This document shows positions 5,468 to 6,373 of a DNA stretch of 6,373 bases, piece after piece. The stretch's first letter is position 1. Every line of letters begins with the position of its first letter. The stretch covers positions 1 to 6,373 of the forward strand of contig SKKY01000166.1 in the NCBI GenBank assembly GCA_007123515.1, in the 5' to 3' direction. The notes under the pieces were generated by a model. The model saw only the letters and a list, made by a program, of their open reading frames with translations, ran no database searches and was not told the DNA's origin. The position numbers and the translations under genes are program-made. This DNA comes from Clostridia bacterium. GTDB lineage: Bacteria; Bacillota; Peptococcia; Peptococcales; SKKY01.

Positions 5468-6373
5468 AATTTCTTCAGGAACAAGACTTCCGCCAGTGCC
5501 CCAGATAAGATGAGTGATATCTTCTTTTTGAATGCCATGTTGTTTGCAATAGCCGGAATGCTGTAAGACCATGTCAATTCCTTTACAACCAATGACCGCA
5601 GAAGGCTCTAAAAAGGTATGTTCAAGAGTATACATTTCTTTTATTTTCTCTTTTAGATAGTCATCTTTTACAGTGTAAAAACCATCGATGACATGGTTAA
5701 GCAATTTTCCTACAAGTCCTGATGGCCTTCCGACAGCCAGTCCATCTGCGATGGTGTTGTTATCAAGACCGATATCCCTAACTGAGATATTTTCATGGAG
5801 TTGCGTATAAAAGCCAAGTAATACAGACGGGGATTGAGTTGGTTCTGCAAAAAAACAATGCACATGATCCCCGAAAGCTTCTTTTAATCCATACGTAATG
5901 CCTCCGGGTCCGCCGCCTACACCACAGGGCAGATAGACAAAAAGAGGGTTTTTATGACTTACTGTAATATTCATTGCTTTTAGCTGTCCGGCTAGTTCTA
6001 AACTAGCTGAACTATAGCCAACAAACAGGTCTATAGAGTTTTCATCATCAATGAAATAGTCTTTTGGATTGTTTTCAGACTGTTTTCTGGCGGATTCAAC
6101 GGCAAAGGAGTAATCATCATCATGTTCAAAAACCGTCACACCATGTTTTCTAAGCAGATCTTTTTTCCATTGCCAGGCATCTTTGGACATATGAACCTGA
6201 ACTTTAAAACCGAGCATAGATCCCATCAATCCGATGCTAAGCCCCAGATTTCCTGTAGAGCCTACTGAAACCGAATATTGGCTAAAAAAGTCTTTTTTTT
6301 CATCGAGCAGGTGGTAGTTGTCATTTTCTAAAAGTCCATGTTCTTTAGCTAGTGTTTCGGCATGTTTAAGCAC
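5447..6373 (-). CDS. dsdA: D-serine dehydratase (D-serine ammonia-lyase), C-terminal 308 residues; 5' end outside window
   Basis: DsdA is a PLP enzyme of fold type II that converts D-serine to pyruvate and ammonia, for detoxification or use of D-serine. The visible part resembles E. coli DsdA throughout: SVGSTGNLGLSIG (36-48 of the visible part), YFIDDENS (106-113), the PLP-phosphate glycine loop LPCGVGGGPGG (148-158), HCFFAEPTQSP (172-182), DGLAVGRPSG (210-219), LEPSA (255-259) and WGTGGSLVPEE (291-301). The first visible codon, GTG at 6373, aligns with an internal valine just after the PLP-lysine region in E. coli, so it is not a start. About 130 residues, including the Schiff-base lysine, lie to the right of the window. 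No frameshift is seen. The gene is convergent with the rsmF operon, and nothing here suggests a functional link. Confidence 0.95.
   Translation of the reverse strand: MLKHAETLAKEHGLLENDNYHLLDEKKDFFSQYSVSVGSTGNLGLSIGLMGSMLGFKVQVHMSKDAWQWKKDLLRKHGVTVFEHDDDYSFAVESARKQSENNPKDYFIDDENSIDLFVGYSSASLELAGQLKAMNITVSHKNPLFVYLPCGVGGGPGGITYGLKEAFGDHVHCFFAEPTQSPSVLLGFYTQLHENISVRDIGLDNNTIADGLAVGRPSGLVGKLLNHVIDGFYTVKDDYLKEKIKEMYTLEHTFLEPSAVIGCKGIDMVLQHSGYCKQHGIQKEDITHLIWGTGGSLVPEEIKKEYLL

Noticed and set aside
5152..5592. A 146-codon minus-strand ORF across the DHH gene and dsdA junction
   Set aside because: It spans the terminator and overlaps two genes with clear family motifs on both sides. Its sequence looks like a frame shadow, with no recognisable domain.
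5447..6373. dsdA as a complete short gene starting at GTG 6373
   Set aside because: The residues align with the middle of D-serine dehydratase immediately after the PLP-lysine region, so the gene continues beyond the window rather than being truncated.

Overview
The window looks like chromosome of a low-GC Gram-positive bacterium, most likely a clostridial Firmicute. The evidence is AT-rich coding sequence, strong Shine-Dalgarno sites (AGGAGG, GAAGGAG, AGAGGAG), frequent TTG starts and RsuA/RsmF proteins that read like Firmicute versions. I cannot place it more precisely. No phage, transposon, CRISPR, tRNA or rRNA sequence is visible.

Layout: (1) Positions 1-228 (+) hold the C-terminal end of a GNAT acetyltransferase, cut by the window edge. 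(2) Positions 248-1351 (-) hold a complete ychF, convergent with the GNAT gene; a hairpin terminator lies between them. (3) A 138-bp divergent intergenic region (1352-1489) carries candidate promoters in both directions that appear to share one self-complementary -35 hexamer, plus an imperfect 20-bp palindrome over the ychF -10. (4) A probable five-gene operon runs 1490-5444 (+): an RsmF-type rRNA m5C methyltransferase, an RsuA-type 16S rRNA pseudouridine synthase, a crotonase-fold protein, a 62-residue unknown protein and a DHH/DHHA2 phosphoesterase related to family II inorganic pyrophosphatases. Spacings are 3 nt, a 4-nt overlap, 11 nt and 27 nt, and a T6 hairpin terminator ends the unit. 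(5) Positions 5447-6373 (-) hold the C-terminal 308 residues of D-serine dehydratase (dsdA), whose 5' end is outside the window.

How the genes fit together: YchF acts on ribosomes, and the first two operon genes modify 16S rRNA, so the centre of the window is a ribosome-maturation neighbourhood. The three downstream operon genes are less obvious. The crotonase lacks both canonical catalytic glutamates. The 62-residue protein is unrecognised. The DHH protein keeps most family II pyrophosphatase motifs but has altered spacing at its first metal-binding motif. These three are the best candidates for undescribed biology here. Nothing in the window is a clear new defence or mobile system; most of it is ordinary housekeeping sequence.
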